Assembly: GCA_963704995.1 (NCBI GenBank) | Contig: CAVPIM010000017.1 | Span: forward strand, 62,001-126,000 | Direction: 5' to 3' | Source of the DNA: RYN-230 sp963704995 | GTDB lineage: Bacteria > Actinomycetota > Actinomycetes > Streptosporangiales > Streptosporangiaceae | Length of the DNA: 64,000 nt | In this document: positions 24,885 to 33,499 of the stretch, piece after piece | Position numbering within the stretch: position 1 is the stretch's first letter | Layout: each line of letters begins with the position of its first letter | Made by a program: the position numbers and the translations under genes | The notes under the pieces: model-generated | The model's database searches: none | What the model was told of the DNA's origin: nothing | The model's input: the letters and a program-made list of their open reading frames with translations, nothing else

Positions 24885-25595
24885 TCACCGGGCGCCGATC
24901 GCCGTCACCACGGCCATCACGAACGTGGCCATGGCCCCCAGGCCGTGCCCGAGCGGGATCACCGCCACCGGGTACACCCGGGGTTTGCGGACCCGCTTGG
25001 TCCCGTCGGCAGGCAGGCTGGCGATCACCTCGTCGATGAGGCGGGCGGCCAGAGCCTGGTCGGTGAGCGCGCGGGCCAGCATCGCGTCCGTGACCCGGCC
25101 GCGCACGGCGTCATCGGCGGGCGGCGGGAACAGGCCCGCCCGCCGGCCACCCGGACCGCCCGCGTGATGGCCAGGTTCAGGGTGCCCCGGCTGGACCGGG
25201 CCGGCCGGGCCCGGGCCTTCGGGGGGCGGTCCGGCGGGGGCCGGGCCCGTATCCCCGGCGGGCCGCGGATACGGGGTCCACAACGTCACCGTGCAGATGC
25301 CCAGCCCGATCGCGGGTGCCAGCAGCACCACGGCCACCCAGCTCAGCGGGCCCCAGCCGGTGGCCAGGAAAACGGCCCAGACCACCAGGCCGCTCAGGGC
25401 CAGGCTGAAGTGCCCGTACAGGACCCGCGGGGACAGCCCGTCGCGGACCGAGCGCTGCCGCCGCAGGGCACCGTGGATGACCAGGGACCGGAGCATGTAG
25501 GCCCCGATCGCCGCGGTGCCAAGCCAGCTCAGGAGGGTAGCGATAGCCAGCGCCCCGATGTGGGCCGCGGGTGCCGCAGCAGACACGCTCGCCAC
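24885..25595 (-). CDS. Integral membrane protein with Pro-rich linker (paralogue of 29608)
   Basis: Starting from GTG 25595, this is a 236-residue protein with three N-terminal helices, a Pro/Gly linker (DTGPAPAGPPPEGPGPAGPV), a short helical stretch (LARALTDQALAARLIDEVIA) and a last helix HGLGAMATFVMAVVTAI. The open frame extends upstream to 25748, but that part overlaps the exporter gene and lacks coding character. The C-terminal helix and linker resemble the protein at 29608-30227. No function is recognised. Confidence 0.65.
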   Translation of the reverse strand: MASVSAAAPAAHIGALAIATLLSWLGTAAIGAYMLRSLVIHGALRRQRSVRDGLSPRVLYGHFSLALSGLVVWAVFLATGWGPLSWVAVVLLAPAIGLGICTVTLWTPYPRPAGDTGPAPAGPPPEGPGPAGPVQPGHPEPGHHAGGPGGRRAGLFPPPADDAVRGRVTDAMLARALTDQALAARLIDEVIASLPADGTKRVRKPRVYPVAVIPLGHGLGAMATFVMAVVTAIGAR

Positions 25596-25620
25596 CCGCC
25601 AATCTGCCCTGAGCTCCCGG

Positions 25621-27222
25621 TCAGGCCGGATCAGATCCGGTCGAACCGGCGGCCCGGCGGCCCAGGAGCACGAACGTGAAGAGCCCGGCGGCGAGCACCA
25701 GGAAGGCCGAGAGCAGGAGCGCCGCGTGCAGTCCTGCGTAAAACGCACTGTACGCCGCGTGGATGACCTCCTGCACTAGCGCGCCCTGGCCCGCCCCGGC
25801 CGCGCCCCCCGCGCCCTGGGTGTTCCCGTTGGCGGGAACACCGCCGGTTTCGACCGCGTGGATGACGATCGACTGGAAATTGGCCGGGATGCCCAGGTGC
25901 TTCAGCCTGCTGGTCAGGCTGGACCTCAGCTGGGCGTTGACCAGCGCGCCCAGGATCGCCACGCCCGTGACCGCCCCGATCTCCCGGCTGGTGTTGGTGG
26001 CCGAGGCGGCCATGCCGGACCGGGCCGGCGGGACCGCGGACAGGGCCGCCGAGGTGATCGGGACCACCGTGGCGCCGATGCCGATGCCGGTCAGCGCAAG
26101 GGCCGCGGCGAGCGGCAGGTACGCCGGGTGCGGGCTGAGCGTGACCGTGGTGAGCAGCAGGCCGGCCCCGAACATGAGGCAGCCGATGAAGATGGACCAG
26201 CGCGGCCCGGCCGGGTCGGTCCACCGCCCGGCGAGCAGGGACGCGGCGATCATCAGCGCGGTCATCGGCAGGAAGGCCAGCGCGATCTGGTACCCGGTGT
26301 CGCCGACCACCTCCTCGAGGTACAGGGCGGTGAAGAAGAAGACGGCGAACGTCGCGAAGTAGGCGCAGAACGCGACCACGTTGGCGGTCAGGAAACTGGG
26401 TACCCGCAGGAACTTCAGGTCCAGCAGGGGGTGGGCGGCCCGGCTCTCCCACCAGAAGAACGCCACTGCGGCCACCGCGCTCAGGCCCAGCAGGAGCAGC
26501 ACGCTGGGGGAGGCGAAGCCGGTGTCCTCGCCCCCGATGACCCCGAAGACCAGCGCGGTCAGCGCGGCGGCGCCCAGGACCGTCCCGGCGATGTCCACCC
26601 GGTGCGCGTCCGGGTCAGCGCTCTCCGGCAGCACGATCAGCCCGGCCACCAGGGCCACCAGACCGAAGGCCAGGTTGAACCAGAAGATCGCGCGCCAGTT
26701 CCACACGCCGATCAGCGCGCCGCCGATGACCGGGCCGACCGCGAGGGCCAGCGCGGACACCGCCGCCCAGACCCCGACGGCCCGGGTCCGGGTGCGCTCG
26801 TCGGTGTACAGATGCCGCAGCATCGACAGGGTCCCGGGTTCGCTGGCCGCCGCGCCGAGGCCCATCACGGCCCGCCCGGCGATGACCAGGCCGATATCCG
26901 GGGCCAGCGCGGCCAGCACGGAGCCGCCGCAGAAGATGCCGACCCCGATCAGCATCACCCGTTTACGGCCGAACTCGTCGCCGACCATGCCGAACGCCAG
27001 CATGGCGCCAGCGAACGTCAGCGCGTACGCGCTCACCACCCACTGCAGGGCGCTGACGCCCGCGTGCAGGTCGGCCTGCACGCTGCCGAGCGCGACGCTG
27101 ACGATCGTGTTGTCGAGGAAGGTGAGGAACAGCACCAGGGTCAGCACGGCCAGGGCCAGCCCCCGGGGGCCGTGGCGCGGCGCAGGGGCCCGCTCGGCGG
27201 GCGCGCCTACCGAGCGGACCAT
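25621..27222 (-). CDS. MFS multidrug exporter, DHA2 (EmrB/QacA) type
   Basis: A 533-residue major-facilitator protein with 14 predicted helices. It has the motif-A loop GDEFGRKRVMLIG after helix 2, motif C-like VGPVIGGALIG in helix 5, and the D-x-x motif FLDNTIVSVAL in helix 1 typical of DHA2 proton antiporters. The product exports drugs or secondary metabolites. It lies four bases after the lipoprotein gene on the same strand, so both may share a transcript, and 25 bases before the membrane-protein gene at 25595. Confidence 0.9.
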   Translation of the reverse strand: MVRSVGAPAERAPAPRHGPRGLALAVLTLVLFLTFLDNTIVSVALGSVQADLHAGVSALQWVVSAYALTFAGAMLAFGMVGDEFGRKRVMLIGVGIFCGGSVLAALAPDIGLVIAGRAVMGLGAAASEPGTLSMLRHLYTDERTRTRAVGVWAAVSALALAVGPVIGGALIGVWNWRAIFWFNLAFGLVALVAGLIVLPESADPDAHRVDIAGTVLGAAALTALVFGVIGGEDTGFASPSVLLLLGLSAVAAVAFFWWESRAAHPLLDLKFLRVPSFLTANVVAFCAYFATFAVFFFTALYLEEVVGDTGYQIALAFLPMTALMIAASLLAGRWTDPAGPRWSIFIGCLMFGAGLLLTTVTLSPHPAYLPLAAALALTGIGIGATVVPITSAALSAVPPARSGMAASATNTSREIGAVTGVAILGALVNAQLRSSLTSRLKHLGIPANFQSIVIHAVETGGVPANGNTQGAGGAAGAGQGALVQEVIHAAYSAFYAGLHAALLLSAFLVLAAGLFTFVLLGRRAAGSTGSDPA

Positions 27223-27226
27223 GCGA

Positions 27227-27766
27227 CTAGGCCGCTGACTTGCACGCCGCCGGGAGCCCCGACGTCTTGCCGCCGTTTTCCAAAGTCAGCAGCCCGCAGA
27301 AGCTGGCCAGACCGACCTTCCAGGTGCCCCCCTGGAGCACGGCGACGCCGGACTGGCCGGACAGCGCGGACTGCCCGCCGATCAGGATGGAGTAGGTCAC
27401 CTTGGCCTGTGACGGGGAGACTATCGTCACCTTGGTGACCTTGGCCGTCGCCGAGGCGGCCAGCCCCGAGCCGGCCTGGGCCCTGATGACGGAGCCGAAC
27501 GTCTGCCCGTCCTGGAGCAGGCTGATCCGCTTGGCCACCGGGGTCTTCGCGTTGAAGAACGCGGCCCAGTTGGCGGCGATCGTGGATGTGGTCCCTGAAC
27601 TGCTGGCCGGGGCGGACGACGGTGCCGCGGCGGACGAGGATGGTGCCGAGCTCGGACTTGAACTGGCACCTGAGCTGGAGCTATTGCCGCTGCTCGAGCA
27701 GGCCGCGATGCCCGCCGCGAGTGCGCTCACCAGCAGAATCTGCTGGACAACTCTTCGAGCTATCAT
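27227..27766 (-). CDS. Small Ser-rich lipoprotein
   Basis: A 179-residue lipoprotein. The signal peptide ends at the lipobox IAAC (C23), followed by a Ser/Ala-rich linker (about 25-60) and a compact domain (65-179) containing ANWAAFFNAKTPVAKRISLL. Comparable low-molecular-weight lipoproteins are common in actinomycetes and mycobacteria and have an NTF2-like or cystatin-like fold; their role is unknown. It is the first gene before the DHA2 exporter. Confidence 0.7.
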   Translation of the reverse strand: MIARRVVQQILLVSALAAGIAACSSSGNSSSSGASSSPSSAPSSSAAAPSSAPASSSGTTSTIAANWAAFFNAKTPVAKRISLLQDGQTFGSVIRAQAGSGLAASATAKVTKVTIVSPSQAKVTYSILIGGQSALSGQSGVAVLQGGTWKVGLASFCGLLTLENGGKTSGLPAACKSAA

Positions 27767-27843
27767 TCAGCCATTTTCCAACTTCTCGCCGCCGGCCGCG
27801 AGTTTGCGCACCCCCGTCCATGACACGGGAGTCAGGCTGGCGG

Positions 27844-28644
27844 TCAGCCAGGCAGCGCGCTGCCCTCGGCCGCCTCGGTCTCGGCCCGGTCGGGCCGCCC
27901 CCGGACCAGCGCGATGAGCATCACCGCGATGACGGCGCCGATCACATCGCCCAGGACATATATCCACCATCCGGAGAAATCGGCGCCGGCGATGTCCGGG
28001 CCGAGGGTACGCGCCGGGTTCATGGACGCGCCGCTGATCGGGCTGGCGAACAAGCCGAGCAGGGCCACGGTCGCGCCGACCGCGATCGCCGCGTTGTGGC
28101 CGATGCTGCGGTGCCCGGTCGCGGTGTTGAGGATCACGCTCACCAGCGTGGCGGTGAGCACGATCTCCATCACGAATGCCCGCCAGTCCCCGCCCGGCCG
28201 GGCAATCGGGTAGGTGCCGCCCGCACTGACGTGGCCGAAGAGGACCTGGAGGAGCAGCGCGGCCGCGATGGCCCCGGCGAACTGCGCCGCCCAGTAGGCA
28301 ATCACCCAGCGCGGCGGGAACACCCGGCGGCTCAGGAAGGCCAGGGTGACCGCGGGGTTGATGTGCAGCCCGGACAGCGGACCCCAGGCGTAGATCAGCG
28401 CCATCACCAGGGCGCCGGGGGCGATCACGGCGGCGGCCCGGGTGACCGGGTGCCCGCCTGCGTACTGGTTGATCACTCCCGCCCCGGCGGCCACGGTCAC
28501 CAGCAGGAACGTGCCCGCGAACTCGACGATCACCCGGATCCAGAGCGGCCGCGAGCGGAGCGTGTCCTCCTCGAAGCGGATCAGGTACCGGCGCTGCACC
28601 TCGGCAGCGTGCTGCTCGTCCTGAGCATGATTCTCGCCCGGCAT
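27844..28644 (-). CDS. Aquaporin/glycerol-channel (MIP family)
   Basis: A 266-residue channel with six helices and both half-helix motifs: NPA at 96-98 (HINPAVTLAF) and NPA at 209-211 (MNPARTLGPD). This is enough to call a MIP pore. The first loop residues (GTFLLVT) and the D in the second half do not decide between aquaporin and glycerol facilitator. A hydrophilic N-terminal extension of 35 residues precedes helix 1. The start has GGGAGG upstream. Confidence 0.92.
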   Translation of the reverse strand: MPGENHAQDEQHAAEVQRRYLIRFEEDTLRSRPLWIRVIVEFAGTFLLVTVAAGAGVINQYAGGHPVTRAAAVIAPGALVMALIYAWGPLSGLHINPAVTLAFLSRRVFPPRWVIAYWAAQFAGAIAAALLLQVLFGHVSAGGTYPIARPGGDWRAFVMEIVLTATLVSVILNTATGHRSIGHNAAIAVGATVALLGLFASPISGASMNPARTLGPDIAGADFSGWWIYVLGDVIGAVIAVMLIALVRGRPDRAETEAAEGSALPG

Positions 28645-28726
28645 CCGCGCGTGCCTCCCAGCCGGGGGGCTGTGGCTGCCACGCTGGCCCCTGCGGTCCT
28701 GGCTGGCGTCATCCGCAGAGGATGAT

Positions 28727-29194
28727 GTGGGGAGAACGGCCGCGGCCGGGGTGCCGGCCCGCGGCGCAGGACCGCCGACCAGCGCCGGAGAGGAGACGCC
28801 GACGGACGCCAGCGGCCCCGGGAACCCGGCCCCGCCCGCACCGCCCGCACCGGGGGTGGCGGGCGGAGAGCCCGATGCCCGCTACACCTTCGCCAACGAG
28901 CGGACCTTCCTGGCCTGGATGCGCACCGCCCTGGGACTGGTGGCCGCGGGACTGGCCATCGTCCAGCTGCTGCCGCCGTTCCACGGGATCCGCTGGGGGC
29001 GGCACGCCATCGGCGTCCCGCTGATCCTGCTCGGGGCGGTCGTCGCCGTGGTCAGCTACGTCGAGTGGACCGCCAATCAGCGGGCCATGCGCCGCGGTGA
29101 TCCGCCGCCCCGGTCCTGGCTGCCGCAGGTGCTGGCCATCACCATCGCGCTGGTCGCGCTGGCTGCGGCCGTCCTGGCCGTGGCGTCCGGGTGA
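28727..29194 (+). CDS. DUF202/YidH-type membrane protein
   Basis: A 155-residue protein. A Pro/Ala-rich disordered head (about 1-50) precedes the DUF202 domain, with the hallmark ANERTFLAWMRTALGLVAAG and then two more helices. DUF202 proteins are of unknown function, often near transporters. It is followed after ten bases by another DUF202-like gene in the same direction. The GTG at 28727 is the only start that keeps the frame. Confidence 0.8.
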   Translation: MGRTAAAGVPARGAGPPTSAGEETPTDASGPGNPAPPAPPAPGVAGGEPDARYTFANERTFLAWMRTALGLVAAGLAIVQLLPPFHGIRWGRHAIGVPLILLGAVVAVVSYVEWTANQRAMRRGDPPPRSWLPQVLAITIALVALAAAVLAVASG

Positions 29195-29204
29195 GGCGGG
29201 CGCC

Positions 29205-29552
29205 ATGAGCCAGCCGGAGCGCGGCGGCGGCAGCGACCCGGGACTGCCCCCGGCGCGCCCCAGCCCCGATCCGGGGATGGCCCGGGTGCGCACCAGCCTG
29301 GCCTGGACCCGCACCGCCCTCGCGTTCGCGGCCATGGGCGCGATCATCCTCAGGAGGGAGCTGATCGCGGGCCTGGCCGTGCTTGCCCTGAGCGTCCCGG
29401 TCTGGGCGGTCGGGCGGCTGGCCGTGGGGGCGGCCCCGGTGCGCGGGCGTCCCGCGCGGCTGCTGGTGATTTCCGCCGCGGTCACCGGGGTGTCCATCAT
29501 CGCCCTGGTGCTGGCCCTGTTCGGGCCGCAGACGGCCGGGTTCCGGCCCTGA
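29205..29552 (+). CDS. DUF202-like membrane protein, second copy
   Basis: A 115-residue protein with the same RTSLAWTRTALAFAAMGAII core as its upstream neighbour and three helices in all. The pair may form a heteromeric membrane complex. Start 29205 is chosen by position after the previous stop. It lacks the disordered head of the first copy. Confidence 0.75.
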   Translation: MSQPERGGGSDPGLPPARPSPDPGMARVRTSLAWTRTALAFAAMGAIILRRELIAGLAVLALSVPVWAVGRLAVGAAPVRGRPARLLVISAAVTGVSIIALVLALFGPQTAGFRP

Positions 29553-29607
29553 CCCCGCCGGGCGCCGCCCGCGGGCCAGAGCCGCGGCCCCGGGGCAGGG
29601 CCGCGGG

Positions 29608-30227
29608 TCAGACGTGGCTGGCGGTCAGGGCGGTCAGCACGGCCAGCACGAACGTGGCGCTGGCGGTGAACCCGTGCAGGAGGACCAGCCGGGGCGGGAA
29701 GCCGGCCCGGGCCGGGCGGTCACCGCGCCGGGCGGCGAGCGTGTTGCGGGCCAGCCAGCTGAGCCCGGCGGCGATCGCGGCCACCAGGACGCCGAACGAG
29801 GCCCAGGCCAGCGGGGCGTGGCGGGTCCCCACGTAGACGAACCAGAAGCCCAGGCCGATCAGGCCGAGCAGCGGGTGGCTGAACTCGAGCAGCGGGTGCT
29901 CGCCCGGCGTGGCGTGCACCTTGACCCGGGGGATCGGCGGCGGCCCGGGGGGACCGGCGGCGAGCCCGGCGGGGCTGGCCGGGCTGGGCGGTGGCCCGGC
30001 TGAGCCGGGCGATGGGGTGGCCGGGCCGGGCGGTGGGCCGGCGGGGCCGCCGGGCCGGGCGGTGGGCCGGCGGGGGCCGCCGGGTCGGCAGCGGGCACCC
30101 TGACCGGCGGGGCCGGGACCGGGGCGGCCTGCTGGGCGGCGGCCCGCTTGGCCGCCCCGCCCGCCATGAGCAGGCCCAGGCCTGCGGCAGCGGTCAGCAC
30201 CCACAAGACCAGGGCCGTGATCGCCAC
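29608..30227 (-). CDS. Membrane protein with Pro-rich linker (frameshift in linker)
   Basis: The N-terminal half (AITALVLWVLTAAAGLGLLM) and C-terminal half (HPLLGLIGLGFWFVYV through HGFTASATFVLAVLTALTA) lie in different frames. Joining them requires one base within 30042-30047. There the plus strand has a G-run of four, while a 30-bp neighbour copy (30053-30082) of the same linker repeat has five. Repaired, it has four helices and a Pro/Gly linker and looks like a paralogue of the protein at 24885-25595. Start GTG 30227 has AAGGGAG upstream. Confidence 0.65.
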
Positions 30228-30286
30228 CGGGATCTCCCTTCGCGCGACCGGGTTCAACGGCGGGACCGCCGGGACCGTTCCTCAGG

Positions 30287-31258
30287 CTAGCGAACGCCCG
30301 CGGCTGCTCCCGCCCCGCCCAGCACCCGCCCGGCCGCGGCCCGGATCAGCACCGCGGCCCAGGTCCGCAGCGGCTTCCAGGGCTCGGCCAGGGCGCGGAA
30401 ATCCGCCTCCGACGGGGGCGCGCCCAGCCCGTACAGCCGGGCCGCCAGGTCCAGCACCCGGGTTTCGCCGACCGGCAGCACGTCGGCGAAACCGGTGCCG
30501 CGGACCACGATCAGCGAGCTGTAGAACGGGCCGATGCCCGCGAGGGCCTGCAGCCCGGCCATGGCCGGCCCGGGCCCCTGCTCCAGCAGCCGCCCCGCAT
30601 CCAGCAGGCCATCCAGCGCCGCCCGCGCCACTCCGTGCAGCCGCGGCATCCGGTCCGCCGGGATGCCCGGGAACGAGTCCACGGCCAGCAGCTGATCCGG
30701 GGTGGGCAGCGCGGCCAGCTGCTCACCGGCCAGCTCGAAGACCGCACCGTGCGCACGGCCCAGCCGGTCCCGCACCTGCATCATCTGCCGGGCCGGCCGG
30801 CGCGCGCTCAGCACGCACCAGACCGCGGCCTCGTACGGCGAATAGAACAGCGGCGGCCGGAGCCCGGGCGCCGCCGCCTGGAGCCGCCCGATGACCGGGT
30901 CGCGCTCCCCGACGCGGCTGAACTCCCGGCCGTCGTGATCGAGCGACAGCACCCGCGCGACCTGGGCGCGCACCCGGCCCAGGTCGGTGGCGGCCTCCCC
31001 GTAGGCCACGCAGCGCACCGCCCCGGCGTGGGCGGGGCCTGGCCCGCCCGGGCTTGCCCCGTCCTGCCGGACCTCGGCGGCCACCTGCCCGGCGTAGCCG
31101 TCGAGGCAGAAGGCGAGCCGCATGACCCCGTCCCAGTCCCCGCCGGCCCGCTGGCCGAACCCGAACGTGGCCGCCTCGGCGAGCGAGAACGGCCCGTCCG
31201 GCGTGATGGTGAACGATCCCAGCCGCATATGCGGCATGCTCTCAGCCAGGTCTGACAC
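30287..31258 (-). CDS. HhH-GPD DNA glycosylase, AlkA-like, altered catalytic residue
   Basis: A 323-residue protein with an N-terminal AlkA-like beta domain (about 12-110) and the helix-hairpin-helix-GPD core (about 130-300). The hairpin is ALAGIGPFYSSLIVVRG (238-254). In active glycosylases the pattern continues as D-x-F-P-x-x-D; here it is DVLPVGE, so the catalytic Asp position is Glu265, and the usual Trp of GPWTA is Phe. Base-excision repair of alkylated DNA is the family role; activity here is uncertain. The start could be the ATG of MPHMRL instead of GTG 31258. Confidence 0.75.
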   Translation of the reverse strand: MSDLAESMPHMRLGSFTITPDGPFSLAEAATFGFGQRAGGDWDGVMRLAFCLDGYAGQVAAEVRQDGASPGGPGPAHAGAVRCVAYGEAATDLGRVRAQVARVLSLDHDGREFSRVGERDPVIGRLQAAAPGLRPPLFYSPYEAAVWCVLSARRPARQMMQVRDRLGRAHGAVFELAGEQLAALPTPDQLLAVDSFPGIPADRMPRLHGVARAALDGLLDAGRLLEQGPGPAMAGLQALAGIGPFYSSLIVVRGTGFADVLPVGETRVLDLAARLYGLGAPPSEADFRALAEPWKPLRTWAAVLIRAAAGRVLGGAGAAAGVR

Positions 31259-31270
31259 TTCCCCGGAGAT

Positions 31271-31328
31271 TGGCTACCGCCCGGGCGCCTACCGGCCGGG
31301 CGCGCCTACCGGCCGGGTGCGCCTACCC
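31271..31328. repeat. Four degenerate copies of GCGCCTACCGGCCGGG
   Basis: Short direct repeats fill the gap between the glycosylase start and the response-regulator end: GGCTACCGCCCGGGC, GCCTACCGGCCGGGC, GCGCCTACCGGCCGGGT, GCGCCTACCCCGGCG. Each holds a palindromic CCGGCCGG or similar core. The set may act as terminator hairpins for the two-component operon or as a binding array before the glycosylase. Confidence 0.55.
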
Positions 31329-31985
31329 CGGCGCAGGCTGCTCGGCCGACAGGTAGGTGAGCACGGCCAGGACGCGCCGGTTGTCGTCGTCGGAGGGCTG
31401 CAGGCCCAGCCGCAGGAAGATCGACGCCGTGTGCTTGGCCACGGCCCGCTCGGTGATGACCAGCCGCTGGGCGATCGCCGCGTTCGTGCGCCCCTCGGCC
31501 ATCAGGCCGAGCACCTCCCCTTCCCGACGGCTGAGCGCGCCGATGGCGTTGTCCCCCGAGTTGCGCAGCAGCAGGCGGTCGATCACCTCCGGGTCCATCG
31601 CGGTCCCGCCCGCCGCCACCCGGCGGATCGCGTCCACGAACTGCGCGCTGTCGAACACGCGGTCCTTGAGCAGGTAGCCGAGGCCGCCGCTGCCGCCGGC
31701 CAGCAGCTCCCGCGCGTACAGCTGCTCCACGTACTGGGACAGCACCAGGACGGGCAGGCCAGGCACCGCCCGCCGCGCGGCCAGCGCGGCGCGCAGGCCC
31801 TCGTCAGTGAACGTGGGCGGCAGCCGGACGTCCACCACGGCCACGTCCGGCGGCGCCGAGGTCACGGCGGCGAGCAGGTCGGCCCCGTTGTCCACGGCCG
31901 CGGAGATCTCGAAGCCGTGGGCCTCGAGCATCCGGGTCAGGCCGTCCCTCAGCAGGAAGAGGTCTTCAGCGATGACAACGCGCAC
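31323..31985 (-). CDS. NarL/FixJ-type response regulator
   Basis: A 220-residue regulator. The receiver domain (1-125) has acidic residues ED (7-8), the phosphorylated Asp in VAVVDVRLPP (D52), and K107 in GYLLKDRV. The LuxR-type helix-turn-helix (about 150-210) contains LSRREGEVLGLMAEGRTNAA. It pairs with the histidine kinase whose stop overlaps its start by 37 bases, so the kinase gene comes first. Target genes are unknown; the nearest candidate is the operon itself. Confidence 0.93.
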   Translation of the reverse strand: MRVVIAEDLFLLRDGLTRMLEAHGFEISAAVDNGADLLAAVTSAPPDVAVVDVRLPPTFTDEGLRAALAARRAVPGLPVLVLSQYVEQLYARELLAGGSGGLGYLLKDRVFDSAQFVDAIRRVAAGGTAMDPEVIDRLLLRNSGDNAIGALSRREGEVLGLMAEGRTNAAIAQRLVITERAVAKHTASIFLRLGLQPSDDDNRRVLAVLTYLSAEQPAPG

Positions 31986-33398
31986 GGGATCTCCAGGGTC
32001 ACCGCGGTCGGGCCGCCGGGCGGGCTGCTCAGCGCGACCACGCCATCGAACGCCGCGACCCGCCGCTCGATGCCGCGCAGGCCGGTGCCCCGCGACGGGT
32101 CGGCGCCGCCCTGGCCATCATCGCTCACGCCGACCCGCAGTATCCCGTCGCCGTACCGGATGTCGACCCACGCCTGGGTCGCGCCGGCGTGCTTGGACAC
32201 GTTGGCCAGCAGCTCGCTGACCGCGAAGTACGCCGCGGACTCGACCGGGGCAGGGAGGCGGCCGGGCAGGTCACTGGCCAGCCGGGCGCGCAGCGGGGAG
32301 TCCAGGGCCAGCGCCCGTACCGCGTCGCCCAGGCCGCGGTCGGCCAGGACCGGCGGGTGGATACCGCGGACCAGGTCGCGGAGCTCGGCGAGGGCCTTCG
32401 CCGACGTGTCGCGCGCTTCCAGCAGCAGGGCCCGCGCCGCGGCCGGGTTGGTGTCGATCAGCTGCCCGGCGGCGTCCAGGGTCATGCCCATGGCCACCAG
32501 CCGGGCCTGCGCCCCGTCGTGCAGGTCCCGCTCGATCCGGCGCATCTCCGCCGCGCCGGTGTCGATCGCCTCGGACCGGGTCTCGGCCAGGTGCCGGACC
32601 CGCAGCACCAGCTCAGCCTGGCCGACCGGGCCGAGCATGGACCGGGCCAGCCGCCCGTATCCGGCCAGCATCGCGGAGGCGGAGCCCAGCCCCAGCGCGA
32701 TCAGCGCCGTGCCCAGCACGAGCAGCACGAAGGGCTTGTTTCCCGGGAAGGCCGGCGGCGGGATGGCGACCAGGGGACGGGTGTCCGGGCCGATGAACTC
32801 GACCAGGCCGACCGCCACCAGCCCGGCGGGAAGGACAGCCAGGATCCAGCCCACACCGCCGGTGACGGCCAGCCACAGCACGTCCCGGCCGGTGGCCGGG
32901 TCGGCCAGCGCCTGCCGGAGCCGGCGGACGCGGCTGCCCCGGGCCGGGCCTGGCCGGCACCGGCAGGTAGGGATCGGCGATGCGAACCCCGCACCACTCA
33001 CCCGCCAGCCACCGGGTGAGCTGGGCCAGCCGCCGGATGGCCCGCAGGATGCGCGGGAGCAGCAGCAGCCACATCACGGTGCAGGCCAGCAGGATCACCG
33101 CCGCGAGCACGAACGCATGGGCCGGTGATGGCGCGGGGACGGGCTGCGGGGCGCCGCCCGGTGTCACCGTAAACCCCGTCGTAGCCTGCCCGCTCCGGCT
33201 GGCCACGCCGAACAGCAGCGGCAGCACGAGCAGCAGCGGTGCCGCCAGCGCCATCAGCAGGGCCACCCCGGCCAGGGCCAGCGCGCCGAAGCCCAGCCCC
33301 CGCCCCGCGTCCCGCAGGCCCAGACCGATCCACCCGATCCACCCGATGCGCCTGCCCGGCAGGCCCGGGCTGCTCACGGGTGGTGTTCCGCTGCTCAT
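31949..33398 (-). CDS. Two-component sensor histidine kinase (one frameshift)
   Basis: The N-terminal 150 residues (MSSGTPPVSSPGLPGRRIGW...) lie in one frame with two or three helices, and the rest (SRVRRLRQALADPATGRDVL...) in another, joined near 32938-32945 in a CCCGGGGC run. Repaired, the protein has four or five membrane helices, a HisKA_3 domain with phosphoacceptor H in RIERDLHDGAQARLV, and an HATPase_c domain with ELLANVSKHAGAT (N box) and DDGQGG (G1). This is the DesK/NarL-partner class. The ATG at 33398 has GGGAGA before it. It is co-transcribed with the regulator at 31323. Confidence 0.85.
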
Positions 33399-33499
33399 CA
33401 GGGTCTCCCTCGGCTGGCCGGGCTCCACCCTGCCAGTCTGCCGGGCCGGCCGTCCCCCGGCAGTGTCCCTGGCCCCCCAAGACAAGGGTGTACCTAGGT

